Assembly (NCBI GenBank): GCA_025331565.1
Contig: JAFREQ010000003.1
Coordinates: 12,207,001 to 12,271,000 of the forward strand
Direction of reading: 5' to 3'
DNA: 64,000 bases
Source of the DNA: Holacanthus passer
Lineage: Eukaryota > Chordata > Actinopteri > Pomacanthidae
Positions 12,641 to 26,084 of this stretch are shown one piece after another. The first letter of the stretch is position 1; the number at the start of each line of letters is the position of its first letter. The notes under the pieces are model-generated. The model did not search any database. It was not told the DNA's origin and saw nothing but the letters and a program-made list of their open reading frames with translations. Made by a program: the position numbers and the translations under genes.

Positions 12641-12904
12641 AAGTGGTCAGGACATGCATTTTTATCTAATCCTGAAACATCCTGTAGAAGTTTTAAGACC
12701 TTTTTTTTTTCACTATGTGATCTTATATGGTGCATATCGATAAATAGATTTATGTTTAATCAAATTATCATAAGCACAAAGCCATTATGGGGGAGTTAGT
12801 ATTTACATGTACAGTCTGCCATGTGCACTGCATCTGATAAAAAGGGAACTCCAGTCATTTTGAATTCAGCTTATGTAATGTTGGGGGACTCACAAGAGAC
12901 TGTT

Positions 12905-13060
12905 TTGTGTTGTTTTTTTTCACTTGCATTGATAGTTTATAGAGAGGACACGGAGAGGAAAGTGAGAGACAGAGGGAGGGAGAAGACATTACAGTTCCTG
13001 GCTGGAATCGAACCAGGATGTTGCAGTAACATGATATGCACCTTGATCAGGACGACCCCA
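12905..13060 (-). mobile_element. tRNA-derived SINE-like element, copy 1
   Basis: On the plus strand the element starts with a T run (tail on the minus strand) and passes through a purine-rich body (gagaggaaagtgagagac). It reaches ggaatcgaacc at 13004-13014, the reverse complement of a Pol III B-box (GGTTCGATTCC), then atgcaccttgatcagg and acgacccc. This layout fits a minus-strand tRNA-headed SINE. A second, more decayed copy is at 39161-39290. Confidence 0.6.
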
Positions 13061-13413
13061 TGAGAGACAGGTTAAAGATGGTAATAACTGGTGCAGAGGA
13101 GACTGAGATATCCTGACTTTTAGGTATGAATCACACTCCAGAAATACTGGATGCAATTACCATAATGCACCCAAATAACAGCCATAGTCAATAGGCGTAC
13201 GACCCTCCCTGCCTGGTAAAGGCCCACGTCTTTCAAACTCCACACCTCTGGTTTGTAATGCAGGTTTGACAATGCTATGACATCATCAGGATGATTTTTG
13301 TCAGACTTGTCAAAGCGTTACACATTATACACATTACACTGACTGACAAGGAATTCACATGTCTAGTGAACTGACTTTGGCGTGTAAGATTGGTGGAATG
13401 TCCCTTTAAAGGT

Positions 13414-13414
<1 letters not shown>

Positions 13415-13477
<63 letters not shown>
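13415..13477. repeat. Long (CA)n microsatellite, about 63 bases
   Basis: An uninterrupted AC run, the longest in the window. The Val/Cys-rich minus-strand frame through it is an artefact. Confidence 0.97.
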
Positions 13478-13479
<2 letters not shown>

Positions 13480-13894
13480 GCACAGTGGGAGGGATCAGTA
13501 GGGGCCCACAGCTCATTTTGCCCCCTGTTCTGGCCTCCTTTCAGGTTAATCCAGCCCTGACAATAACAGTGCAGCCTCTGTCGTAGCAGTGAATAATGAA
13601 CGGACCGACACTGTAACAACTGCTTGAACCTACACTGCACTGTGCATGTGTGTGTGTGTGCTGAGACAGAGAGATACTGTGTGTGACTCTTCTAACCTGC
13701 AGCCACACCCAGGAAACCAGCTAACTCGGGCTTAACGAAGTCAACTGTGACTCACACCTCGACTCTATCGCTCTGCTTTCCTGCTTCCTCCTCTGAGGAT
13801 ATATGAGCGAGAGAGCGAGACAGAGAGAAGTGTGTATGTGAGCAGGAATGTCAACTATGTGAACCAGTCGAGTTAGTGAGCCAACCTGTTGCTG

Positions 13895-14340
13895 CTTTTG
13901 ATCTCATGCTCTTCTCTTCATGATATTTTTTTTCTCTTTCCTTTTCCATGTCTCATCTCCTCTCTCTTTTTTCCATTCCTCATTTCAGGTTTTCATGTCT
14001 CATTTTTTTTCTTTAATTTTTTTCTGTTCTATTTCTGTTTCTTATTTCTTCTCATCTCTTAATTCCATATATTAGTTTTTTATCCTTTGATTAGTCATGT
14101 CTCATTTCTTCTTATCTCTTTGTCATGTTTCAAACCTTTGCATCTTTTAATTTTCATTTCTATCTCATTTCTTCTTCTCTTTTAACTTCTCGTTGGTCAA
14201 CTCCTTTTCATTTTTTAATTAAATAAATTAATTTCCTCTTATTTCAGTGTATAAGCCTATAAGTAATATGTTTCTTTTTTCACGTCAAGTTTTCTCTATT
14301 TTTTCTTCTTTCTCCTTTTGACATCTCTCACCTCGAACTA
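13895..14340 (+). repeat. Long T/C-rich tract
   Basis: About 450 bases dominated by T and C, with the words tcatttct, tctcatttctt and ttttttcttt repeated irregularly. It looks like an old, decayed pyrimidine simple-sequence array rather than a gene. Confidence 0.75.
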
Positions 14341-15180
14341 CAGCTTCCACAAAGTATCTGGATGATGTGATGTGTTTTCGTTCCCTTCAGCCTTAGTCTT
14401 ATTATTATTCCCACACTTGTGTTCCCCCCACTGAAGCTGATACTGTCACGGCTCAAAATGGAAACCACTATTCCATTACAAAGACAATATCTGGCATACA
14501 TCAGCGAGGCAAAACTTCATGAAGACTTTATTTAGTCCTGTGAGTCACATGCCTCTCTGGGCAAGATACATTAAATGAAGTCCAGCTCACGTATGTCCGC
14601 TATGTGTGGTATGTCCCAGCCTCCAGTCAGGGTAGGTTTGTTTCGTTTGTCAGGGTGTGGGGGTGGTGACGTTGAAGGACAGGTTATTGTGTCAGATGGC
14701 TTCATTCATTTCTGCATGGCCAAAAAAAGCAGTAACAATACAGGGTGGATCTCTCTCACACACACACCCACACTGTACTGACATACAATAGGCTGTCAAT
14801 CAGCACCCTGCCACTCTGCTAGTCATAGTATAATCTACACACTCGTGTGTCTGCCTGCACCTGATCGTTTCATGATTGCTTTATAATGATTGCTTTATTG
14901 GTTATTTAGAGGAAGAATATGACCTGTGACAAATGAAATACACAGTGACAGTTCTCCTCAAACATTTTCATAGGCTGTTTAGTAGATGAGTGGAATAAAC
15001 AGTTGTAGGACAACCATGGATGAAGTGGATGAGCATATGATATTATACACTAGCTAGAGTAAGCACAAGTACAGTCTTCTGGTTTCTAACTGCTGACTTG
15101 AGGCAATTGTGCACCCTATAAACCCCATGCAGGACTTTTTTTTACAAAACTACTGCAGTTGCACTAATGTTTTTAAAATA

Positions 15181-15194
15181 CACACACACATACA

Positions 15195-15239
<45 letters not shown>
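15181..15239. repeat. (CA)n microsatellite
   Basis: An AC run interrupted twice by TACA units, about 59 bases. Confidence 0.95.
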
Positions 15240-15242
<3 letters not shown>

Positions 15243-15974
15243 CAGTTACCTTGTCCAATATCTGCACTCTTTTCCTGACATGTTGGTCCTGGTTCTGGTT
15301 TTCCAGATTAATACTGATGTAGTAATAAAATGGTGGTTTAAAATGACATGTTGAGAAGAAATCCTGAAGAAGGCACATTCAGTTCTTGTCTCCTTTCCAA
15401 GTTTATTCTACCTGTTCTGTTTTTTCAGCATTTTGACTCATTTAAATGTACATTTATTTCAGCTATTATATATATTGTATGCAAATTATAAAGAATAAAA
15501 GAACTGGACATTGATGTTCTTTTTCCACTCTGATGAAATGACTTAGTCTTGACACCAACTTTTCCACTACAAGTCTAGATGATCTAATGTCTTTTTCTAA
15601 CAGACATGACATGAACACCACACAAATATGTGCTGGTTGTGAAGAATGTCAGTTGTAAGAACATCAGAGGTGCTGCTTCAGTCTGACTAAAATGTGGATC
15701 AACAGCGCCATCATGATGTTAAAATGTCATATTACAGCAATACAGTCCTCTGCTTGTTTCAAAGCAGCATGAGAAAAGAATAAAGCTCAAATAATGACTG
15801 GCATTTTGCACTGTTAACAGTTAAGTAGATAGATGTCTTGTCTGACAGCAAACCGACACAGTGTTGGATCTGACCCCTGACCTGGGCCACAACTCTTCTG
15901 CTTAAAGTGTGACACATTGTTCTCTGGCGACACCTGCTGGTCCATATTGTAAATTGCAGTTAGACAGACGCTGC

Positions 15975-16450
15975 TTCACAATCAAAATCAGCTTTATTTG
16001 TATGTGTACACATAAAAGAAATGTGACTCTAGTTTCTTCATTGCTCTTAATGTACTTATACAGGAACAGCTAAGAACATGGATAACAAAGCTGAAAGTAA
16101 GGTAAAGAATAAACAGAAGGCTATTATGTACAAACAGAAAAAAAGTGAAAAAATAGGTGTATATATTTAAATAAATACATGTAAATAATAATGAATAAAT
16201 AATGTACAGTATATACATGTATACATGTAAAGTACATACAGAGAGCAGGATGTATATTGACAGTGCATGATGATATGAATATGTGCATTTAAACTATAAA
16301 AAAATATCTAATCTATAATGAAGTAAGTGGGTGTTACAGGGTTATTGATGCTATTTGACTGATTTAACTGTTTATCAAAGTGATGGCCTGTGGGAAGAGA
16401 GAAAATTTCTTATGACGTCTAACAGTATATTTTACACAACCTTTACACAA
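15975..16450. mobile_element. Degenerate LINE 3'-end-type dispersed repeat
   Basis: The segment opens with caatcaaaatcagctttatt, continues with tacacataaaagaaatgtga and contains gtgatggcctgtgggaag near 16380. This order matches, from memory, the 3' end of a common fish non-LTR element. The intervening AT-rich sequence has drifted and no protein remains. Confidence 0.5.
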
Positions 16451-17885
16451 CAAAAAAAATCTTTCAAGAATATAACACTGCCTGATAACTGTGAGGGCCC
16501 ACACTCATCTAGTAGCAGCTAAATTCTAACATTAATTTAATAATCAAACTTCATGCACTCACATTACGTCAGATTTATTGCTAATGTCCACGCAATGGAG
16601 GTCAGTGCACATTGATAGTAAAGTGTAATATGGCACAAAGTCAGCAGGCAGTCGGGCTATGGTTATGTTAAAAAACAAATGCAAACAATAATTCAAAAAA
16701 TAGACTTTCCTGCAGAACCAGAAAAGTAACAAATGTGACAAACTGTCAAATATGTTAGTGAGGATTAAAGGCACAGCCTCGAGGGGTCTCTCACTGAAAA
16801 CAACAAAAGACAAAGTTTGATGATGTCATGATGTAGCATGGGATCATGGGAGCTGTTCTCTTCATCCTTAAACAGCCCCCATCAATGATGAAAATGAATA
16901 ATAGTGCCCCATCATGAGTGAGCAACACAAACAATAGTAAACAACGGAGATCATTTTCTTGATTTTGGTTGTAAATGTAAAGCTAAGTTGCAAACACATG
17001 TAACATTAGTGTAGTAATGCTGTTACATTTTATAGTAGCAATTTTATTTCCTTTTAACCTCCTCCATATGATTTCTGTGAAGACGCTGGTGGACACTTGG
17101 TGCAGTCATGAAAGGATGAGAGAACCTCACCCACAGCTCAGGGAAGAACATAATGGGTCTGAATCACAGTTTTCCAGTCCACAGCATGCTCGGTATTTCT
17201 CAGCTTAGACCTCAATAAATGAATGCTTCATGGATGCACACTGTTCCACACCTGCCCTCTCTGGTTACAGCTAATAGCAGTTTTGTTTGAGGAGAAATAT
17301 ATTTGAAACAGTGGCTTTGTAGAGAAGTTTGCACTGTGCTACAGAGCCCTTGACAGCACGAAAGATCTCCAGATCAGTGGTGAAACAATGTGGGCAGCGA
17401 ATGTTCAAAGCCTTGGTCTAAAGATAAATCTGCACTGGTGGAAGCCAAGACCTCCTCCACAACTACCCTGCAGACATGAGCCGAGCTGCACAGAGCTACA
17501 CACTCGACACAGCTCCCGCATTTCCTCCTCTCGGCTTCATTCGTCTGCAAGCTTCATGCGTTCAGCTCTTCTGTGGCATCTGGAGTGCACTCATACGCAC
17601 GCTGATTCCTCACTTCAATGAAATGAATTGATTCTTGAAGATATGCAGAAGAATCAATCATCTCTCCCCCGTCTTGTCGTCTCTTTTTCCTCTGTCTTGC
17701 CTTCCATTTGTTTTCCTCTGTCTTCTCACTGCTTTTCTAAATTCATCATCTCTCTGTTCTACAGAGCACTTCTTTTTGAATTCTTTAGTTGATGTTTTAA
17801 AAGGTGACACACAGAGTTTCTTCTCATTATTATTAGAATCCTTGCACCGTTCAGTCGATGCAAGGTCCCTATTGTATCTGAAGAG

Positions 17886-17916
17886 ATTATTATCATTATT
17901 ATTATTATTATTATTA
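17886..17916. repeat. (ATT)n microsatellite
   Basis: A run of ATT triplets with slight interruptions. Confidence 0.9.
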
Positions 17917-18190
17917 CTGTTGGGGCTGGTGCGCCAAAAAATGGCCATCTATTGACACTGAAGAAAGTATTCTTTTTCTTTGTGAATTGCAAGCAAGGTG
18001 CTCCAGAACTTATGAGACTTGACACTTGTTTGAGATGGTGAAAATGTATAGGTTTTACGGGTATGGCAAAATGGCTCGACAGCGCCGTGTTTCCCCTCAT
18101 AGCATTTTTCACCTACATGTATGAGATTTGGTAGGCACATGTAACATCCCAAACCACACCCTAAATCCAACAAGAAGAAAGCTATTTAAA

Positions 18191-18226
18191 TTTTTTTTTT
18201 TTTTTTAATTTAGTGGGGGGGGGGGG
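18191..18226 (+). repeat. T16 followed by G12 homopolymers
   Basis: A 16-base T run at 18191-18206 and a 12-base G run at 18215-18226 are separated by aatttagt. Such runs are prone to length error, so exact counts may not be reliable. Confidence 0.9.
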
Positions 18227-19997
18227 TTTCAATTTACGGGAGTCATACTTATACAAACTCCTCCAAAGACGTTGATTCAATCTAACTCAAACTTGCTCAG
18301 CATATATAAGTAACCTTCACAATACTAAATCGACTTGACATTGTCAGATCTTTCCCAAATTTCATGTTTTGTCAGAGTACTGGCCTGAAGACCTCTGCAG
18401 GCTAACACTGAAGTGAGCCATAGTTACAGGCCCTATACTTATACTATTCAAATTACTCCAAGCAGGTTAACCAGATCCACCTCATAGTTGTTGAAAGGCT
18501 TGTATCTTTAGACTGAAACACAATTCTCCTATGTTTAAATGTCTAAATGTTAAATTATGTCTTCAAAAATGGTTAAATGGGATTCTTTTTATCATCCTAA
18601 TGACGCAGCTACACTCATTTAATCGTGACACACAGAAAAGTGTTTAAGATGGGAACCTTTCCTCGTCTGTCCAGAGAAAGCCTGAGCCCATTTATATTCA
18701 TCTTTCCCTTTCATATTGATGTTGAATCTGTTTTCTGCATTTTTAGTCAGAAAAAAGATCAAAATCTTAAAAAAACACACACACAAAAAAACAGTTATTC
18801 AAGAAAAAAAAAATCTTTGTCACATCACCATTGGGAATGCTAACTATGCTGTAGCCCTGTTGTGATACTTTAATGAGGTCTGTAGTCAAAGACAACACGA
18901 AATTCAGACAAAGAAATATGATAAGCTTTCCCCTCCCCCATAAAGACCAAGGAAGCATAATTGAGTTGAGGTCTTTTTTGTGTTCCCTTGCTTTTGTTTT
19001 GCTGAGCAGACAGAGAGAAATCCCATTACAAATTAAAATTTAATGGTCCCCCCAAGCCCTGGCACACACACACACACACTTACACACACACGCACACATA
19101 GTGCCTCTTGATAGTTTGCATAGTGGTTCAGTTGTAACAAAGCCTCAGGGCCTACAGTGAGTGATACATGGGGCACAAGGGCTCGAGCGTTCATAAAGCA
19201 TGTGCGTGTATATGCACAAATAAAAAGAGCGTTTGTGTGTGTACGCGGCTCTTTGAATGTGTTTACGACTATTGAAGTGAAACAGATTTGGGATATGAAG
19301 TATGGAAAAACAAATAACCTGCGAGGCAAAGTGCAGGGAGAGTCACGGCTGACGCGGCTGAAAAGTGGAAGCGCAGGCAGCACTGGGCTGTGGTGTGTGT
19401 GGAGCAGCACAGGTACGGCTATGAGAAGCTCAAAGTAGCTAATGATGATGAATATGGATTTTTAATTTGGATCATTTGACTGAGACTTGACACTTGAAGA
19501 CCCAGCCTGGGTTGCCTACTTAGCAACTTTCTCACTGGATTTAATAACTTTCATTTTCTACACTTGATGTTCTATCTCTGTGTTTGGATCCTCTCTATCC
19601 GAGATAAATCTGATCCACAGTCTGCTACAACAGTCTGCTAAAGGTTTATTTTGCATCTGTTTATTAAAAATACAGGTATGCACAAACAGACCCCACATAA
19701 CAGTGGCGCCATAGAGTTTGCATTCCAAACAATCCTTTCAACAATGTCATTATACCTCTTATTGTTTTCTGCTCTAAACACCAAAACCAGGACCAGACCA
19801 CCAGAACCACGTACCATAAACAAGTACAGAAATTGAAATCGAGACACCCCAAGGTCTTATAATGTTTCCATCCAGACAGTCTGGAGCCACTCCTGTGTCG
19901 TGTTATTCAACAGGCCATGTGCATATAAACATATGCAGTAATTTTATACCACATAGTCAGAAACTAAAATATTGCACAAATTGAAAGATTGACCTCT

Positions 19998-20140
19998 TGG
20001 CGGGGTCAGGGTATCACCAAAGTCACGAGGGTTCATCCTCTGGGAAACACGAATGTCTCTACAAAATTATGTGCCAATCCATCCAACAGTTGTTGAGATA
20101 TTTTGATCCAGACCAAAGTCCGAATGACCAACACACCAAC
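19998..20140 (+). mobile_element. Dispersed teleost repeat (ccaaagt...ttcatcctctggg), copy 1
   Basis: The segment reads gtatcaccaaagtcacgagg, then gttcatcctctgggaaacac, then ccaatccatccaacagttgt and gagatattttgatccagacc. An inverted relative lies at 28905-29300. It appears to be a common non-coding fish repeat; I cannot name the class. Confidence 0.55.
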
Positions 20141-20282
20141 ATGGTATAAAACCCCAAAGATTTAATAAAAGCCTCAGTTATTAAATTATTTAACAAAGGT
20201 TATACTTTTCATAAATTTCTGGTTAAGGTATTACGGTATACTAAGATCCATTCAAAGCATTTGATATTATTACAGTGACTAA

Positions 20283-20690
20283 TTTCCTGCTGTTTCCTTT
20301 CTCCCTTTTCTTCCTTTCTTTTTCTTTTCCCCTCCCTTTACTTCTCTGTTTCTTCCTTTCTTTCTCCCTCAGGTCAGTCCATACTTCCTTCCATTACTGT
20401 TCTCTTTTCCCCTTCTCTCCTTGATAGATTTCTTCCTTATTCCTTCCTTCTTTTCCCCTTCACATTCATTCCTTCCCTAATCTCTTTCTCCAGCTGTTTT
20501 CATTCCTTCCCTTTATGTTCCCTTTCTTTTATGTATCTTTTTCTTTTTCCTTTTACCCCTTTTATTTCCATCCATCCGTCTTTATCGTTTCATTACTAAC
20601 CACTTTTTTCTTCCCTCCCTTCAAGCTGCTACTTCCATTCCTCCCTCCTCTCTCTTCAGTCCTCTTTTTTATACCTTCCCTCTATAATAC
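20283..20690 (+). repeat. Long TTCC/TTCTT pyrimidine tract
   Basis: About 400 bases of mostly T and C with dispersed TTCCTTCC, CTTTCTTT and CCCTCC words. Only scattered purines interrupt it. It is strongly strand-asymmetric. Confidence 0.8.
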
Positions 20691-20759
20691 ATATTGAAGT
20701 ATGAATATATGTACATATAGATCTGTGTCTGATCTTATGATCTTATGAGATGACTTACT

Positions 20760-20760
<1 letters not shown>

Positions 20761-20784
<24 letters not shown>
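20761..20784. repeat. (CA)n microsatellite
   Basis: A short AC run. A GT run followed by a GA run lies at 20884-20929. Confidence 0.9.
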
Positions 20785-20790
<6 letters not shown>

Positions 20791-21068
20791 AAATGCAGGG
20801 TTAACAGTCAAGCTGCTTAAATATTCATAGGGATAATTTATGAAATGAGGTTTAAACATATTTCACCTGCTCATCTTAATGAGTGTGTGTGTGTGTGTAT
20901 GTGTGTGTGAGAGAGAGAGACAGAGAGAGAGGGACTAAGAGTGACCTTAACCTAATCAATAATGAAGTTCAAAGGCTACATCTGGTGATAAAGCTCCATG
21001 ATGTGTGTGTGGTGTGTATTCCCCATATCCTCGTCAATTGACTTTGGACATGTGCAGACAAAGCAAGC

Positions 21069-21070
<2 letters not shown>

Positions 21071-21110
<40 letters not shown>
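21071..21110. repeat. (CA)n microsatellite
   Basis: An AC run with one CG interruption near its right end. Confidence 0.95.
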
Positions 21111-21269
21111 AATACATTCCTACCAACAGTGGACTCTAAACTAACCAATTGTGGACCTCTGAAAAAATTTAAATGGAATAGATAATCTTAAAGGTCTTAA
21201 TAGTTACTTAATCAATACTTCCTAGAAAATATTTTAAAATCACATCAGTGACCTTAGATATTTTTGACT

Positions 21270-21578
21270 GGTAGACAGGAAAACACTGAAAACACAAAGC
21301 ACTAGAAGATCTGGTAAGACTGGAAGACGAGACGATCTGGCAGCTTGCAGGAGATTGAGAAGTGTCTTTAAGCTGCCAGTGATGAGGGCAGATGGGATGC
21401 AGCTGTGCCAATCGAGCCCCAGCACCCGAAGACCACACCTCCAGCCACTGAAGCAGTACCTGAACAAAAACTAAAGATACAACCCTAAACCAAAAACGCT
21501 AGAGTAAAAAACTAAAAATGCACAGAAAACAAACTAGTAAAAAAACAAAAATCAACCAAGAACCAAAAAAACATGACA
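21270..21578 (-). mobile_element. Truncated LTR related to the solo LTR at 57960-58525
   Basis: From about 21330 to catgaca at 21572-21578 this tracks the right part of the solo LTR at 57960-58525. Shared blocks include gatctggcagcttgcagg, ctgccagtgatgagggcag, cctccagccactgaagca and ctaaaccaaaaac. The part equivalent to the left side of the intact copy is missing. By the orientation of the intact copy, this is the 5' portion of a minus-strand LTR. Confidence 0.75.
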
Positions 21579-21750
21579 CTTCAGTATTTCCTCAGGTGTC
21601 TTTGTTGTCTTCCTGCCATTGTGTCTTTCCTAGGGACAGTGCTGTAGGTGCCCATTTTGGTTAAAATAGAAATAAATTCTCCAGAGACATGATCTATGCT
21701 TGAATTAAAGCATAACGCAAACACCAACTCCACTACTGGAAAGCTAAACC

Positions 21751-21754
<4 letters not shown>

Positions 21755-21781
<27 letters not shown>
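21755..21781. repeat. (CA)n microsatellite
   Basis: An uninterrupted AC run. Confidence 0.95.
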
Positions 21782-21784
<3 letters not shown>

Positions 21785-24597
21785 TGTTTGTAACTGAAGC
21801 ACATCACAGCAGCAGTGGACAGACATTGTGCCATCAAAAGGGTCAGCAGCCTCCTCCTGGGTCTCCAACAGGACTAATAACTGCTAATAACTGGGACTTC
21901 TCTTATCGACACTGAAGAGACATGACCTTCTGCTGAGCACAAGGTCATTGATCCTCAATGATCCTGAGTGGAACACTGCAATGATCTGATCTCTGATGGT
22001 CTATCTCAACTTACATTCACTGTCTTTATACTGGAGGCTTACAGAGCCTCAATGTAGCAGAAAAAGTCCGATTTGAATGTTAGTTCCTAATTGAGCTGTT
22101 CTCAAGATTAACATATTTTAATATATATTCCATTCCTCAAATTCATTGTATTATCTTTTTTCATATTTTCATATTTTACTGCTGCACTGGATTAGTCCCT
22201 CCAAATTATAGTTAATCTTCACTGAACCTACAGAGTTGCTATATGCTATAACAAAGGGAACTGAAAGCAGACTGATGAGGCTTAACTCACGACCTCAGCG
22301 TTGCTTTATACCGTCATATAAGTCCAACCCAATTGTGCTAACAGCGCTGGCGTTTCAGACCAAAATCAATACTGTAGTGGTAGATAAGACGAAAATATGT
22401 GACAAAGCTTTTACTTACTAACAGAGACTCTTTGTGTTTCTCCCTGTGTATCCTTGGGTCCATGTGCTCAGAGGAACACTCTAGAAGTGAAAAGAACTGA
22501 GCACAGCTTTTCTACAGCGGTAATAAGTAATATTTCACTTTTTGCCTCACTAAGGATGGCACTGTCATTCGGTTGAAATTTACTGAGCACATTCACGCTT
22601 CCCAAAAGATGAACTGCTCTATTTAATGTCTAATATGACCTTTATCTGGAGGTAAATCAGATCATAAATATACAAGCAGCTATTCACGTATTTTTTTGAC
22701 ATAATCTAGGGTTTTTTTTTTGTAAGCACAGGGACATAAAGTCTGACTGACAATTTTTAACAAATCATGAGAAAGCACACCATGCATCCTCTCATTCAGA
22801 CCACTGCAATTCTGTTTCTTTCAAAATGAATTGCTTGTCGCTGCTTGTAAAGCTAAAATTAATTATTAGACACTTTTCGGTGATCCATAAACATGAGGTG
22901 TCTTTTCCTTTTTTTCAGCTTGCAGTGATAGTGACTTCATGTGATGAACCCTCTCACCATCAGTGTGGTCCTAGTCTGTGGATCTTATCATTGAAACAGG
23001 ATAGCTGAAACCTACTACTCCCTGACAGATGATGAAGGTCAAGGGCTGAGAGTTCCCATGTGAAAGCAGCTCAGCGGTGCTCCTATTAGTTAGCTGATGC
23101 TCTGTTAGTGACCCTTACTAAGTTTCACTGTCTTGCCCTGGCAGATGCCGGGGCTCACGGCCGTCAGGACTCTGCATGTGACCTGCAGACTCCCTGAGGC
23201 TGAGGCAGATTTCACACTATGATTTCATTTTTAACATTGTTACATAAGCAGAACAATACTGAAAAGACCAGAGATAGATGTTTCACACTTTTTATCTGTT
23301 TTTATGTTTTTTTAAACGTCAAATACCAACCACTTCTTTCTCTACATTATGATGAACAATAATATGCAAGAGAGGGAGGGAGTTGGTTTCTCCCAAAAGA
23401 GATAAACCTGCCTGCTTACTTGTTTGAATTAAGTCACAATTCTGATAATTATGTTGAACTACTAATCAGGATAGTTGCCAGGGATGTAATGAAGATCTTA
23501 CATGCCACAGAATATAACAAACCAAAGCCTGAACTACGAACTAAAGGTTGATGTAGTCACTTATTATTACTTATTCCACACCTGATTTACTGGAAATCAG
23601 AACCTCCAACAGGGTTTCACAAACGAGAAGGTCCTAGGAGGAGGAGCACTGAAGCTTCTTGGTGAAACGACACCTGAACACATTGCATGTTGATTTTTAC
23701 TTTCATTTTCCTGTAAATGGAAAACAAACAACAACATAGCAGGTGGTCTTTTGAGATGAAGGTGGAGACCATTTAATCATCATTTTCTCATTTTGTGTTT
23801 TTGATGATGTCATGGAAACACCAAATGAGGAAATGTCTTTAGAAACCAAATACAAATAATTGCTGAGTCACCAGTATTGATCATCAGCTCCCTGCAGGTA
23901 CATAATAGCCTGTGGGGCAGCCACCATCATTTCTTTTGCACCTTTACCAGAGCAGGTTGTCTTGTTGAGCAGTGGCAGATGGTCCCAGCTGCCTGGTTGT
24001 CCAGATGGAGTCACCAGATCGCCTGAAAGAAAGAAACACTGTGTTCTGATTACAACAATAGCTTCTCCTCTAGCATGTTTTGTATCCATATATCTTTTTT
24101 CAGATTGTCCACTCCATTTATATCAATGAGGGTAGGCTAAATAAGATTAACACCTCTCATTTCAACAGCACTGCAAATTATAGCTTTCAAAATGACCAAA
24201 CAGTTGAATCAACAGCTCTCAAAAACAGTTTCAACGAACACTGATCATTATAACCTTTGTGAAGGTAGGATTTATTGCAAGACTATTTTATTAGGCTGCA
24301 TTTGTTTGAGCAAGGTGTACTTAAGAAACTGGGAACTGACCAGGCCTTAATGTGGAAGTGAGCGGTTTGCCAAAGTTGTCATGTGGTCGGTACTCTGAAT
24401 CCCGCAGTCCAAGTAGCAAGATGTTAACTTCAATGTCACTCAATGCTTTGGAAAGAAATCAAACCCAAGCTGACTGCTTCGAAGGCAGCTCAGCCAGCCA
24501 CAAAATCACCGATGCACACGGATGGTGCAATGTGTCAGAGAATAGCTTCTCACAAAATCTGGTGGAGAAGGTTGCAAATGTGACTAAAATGACCCTG

Positions 24598-24672
24598 GTC
24601 GGTCTAGGTGACAATGCATATTGATTAATTAGTCTGCAAGAGGTCCCAGGTACAAATCCTGAACGAGCCCCA
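24598..24672 (+). pseudogene. Possible tRNA-like relic
   Basis: The stretch runs from gtcggtctaggtgacaatg to ggtcccaggtacaaatcctg and ends in a gagcccc acceptor-like tail. A T-arm (CCAGG-loop-CCTGA) is nearly paired, with a B-box-like GGTACAAATCC. The A-box half and anticodon stem do not fold convincingly. It could be a decayed tRNA pseudogene, a SINE head, or coincidence. Confidence 0.25.
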
Positions 24673-26084
24673 AGACACAAACCACAGCAATAAGAAGGAT
24701 AAGAAAGATGCAGGTACACATGATGTTTTCTACATGATGCTTCTCCTGCTGGAAAGATGAATTGGCCGGTTAATTCCTCCTCCTTACAGTGGTATTGTAC
24801 GTTACAGTTTACGTTACAGTTTAATATACAAGATGCAGTTCATTATCTTTACCAATGAACACAGCACTGACCCCTATCAAAATAAAGATTCAATAATGGT
24901 TTAAAAGTAAGAGAAATGCTATTGACTGTTTTTGTTATATTTCCTCTTGTTACCCCCCAAAAATCTCATAACCTAATGGCCATGGGTCATCCAGGTGAAT
25001 GAACTGCTCTTGACTTTAATAACCCCTGGCTGTTCCTCTAATATAATCCAAATGACTTTTTTTTTCATCTTTTAGGTCTACTACAAGCAATACTTTACTT
25101 TGTTGTATCCTTCCAAAACCAGTCACAGTGACTCAGGAAGAAGCAGATAAAGTAGACAGAGTGACAAATTCAGGGGGCAGCAGAAGGCTCCTGGTGATGG
25201 TCTGCAGTATGTTGTAATATTGTGACCAGTGCATTAGCGGTGGTTTGTGATGTGAAACGTGCGGTGAGACTTAGAGTCTTACAGGGTGACTGTGGAATGC
25301 TACTGCGGTGCCATGAAGTCAGAATAACCTGCCAGAAAGAGGCTCTAATACCACTTAATGGGCCAGAGTGGCCTCTGTGCATGTGTGTGTGTGTGTGTGT
25401 GAGATAGGAGGGGGCTGTTGAGGGTTGCTGACTCATGGGCTTTTGTGGCAAAGGAGCATTAGTAAATTGGGGGGAAGCATTAGTGAACAGCGGGAACTTA
25501 ACAGTGGGATTTAAAACTGCACTGGATGTGTGGTCTGCTTCCATTAACATGGCTGAATGGGGTGAGATATGTTATAAAGTTGGTTTGGGAATGTGTGTGT
25601 GCATTATGGGACATTGGAGAATATGCAATTTGTATATGTGTGTGTGTAGTTTGGTGAGGCAGGACTGCCGGCATCAATACAAACACATAAACTGCTTGTT
25701 CTACGCTATAATGGCAGGGATAAAATGACCACAGATAATCAGGTTGTCCAGGATTGTTTTACGCTTTCCTCTGCACTTTGCTCAAATTAGCCCAAAAAAA
25801 AAGAGAGGTCCATTTAAATTACGCCAAAGCTGCTGGCTAATATATTTGAAAATCAGCATGAAATTGAATACATTAATGGTTAGAAAATAGGGAGTAGTTG
25901 CCTGTTAATGTGTTAAGACAGAGGAAAAATCCATCAGAAAAGTGGTAGAACGAGTTGTTTTGATTGTGAAAATGGCTGAGGACGTCAGGCTTGAGGAAGT
26001 TATTGTTTCTTAACTTGAAGTGGGCACATTGCTACAATGCAGGTTGTTGATCATTTGCTACCCTGCTATTTTTTAGTCAGACTC

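Noticed and set aside
13275..13640. 121-codon minus-strand frame with a Val/Cys run
   Set aside because: Its centre is the translated (CA)n microsatellite at 13415-13477; the ends match nothing.
21208..21467. Minus-strand frames at 21.2 kb resembling those at 58.0-58.5 kb
   Set aside because: The similarity is real but reflects two copies of an LTR, not a protein family; the frames are not preserved between copies.
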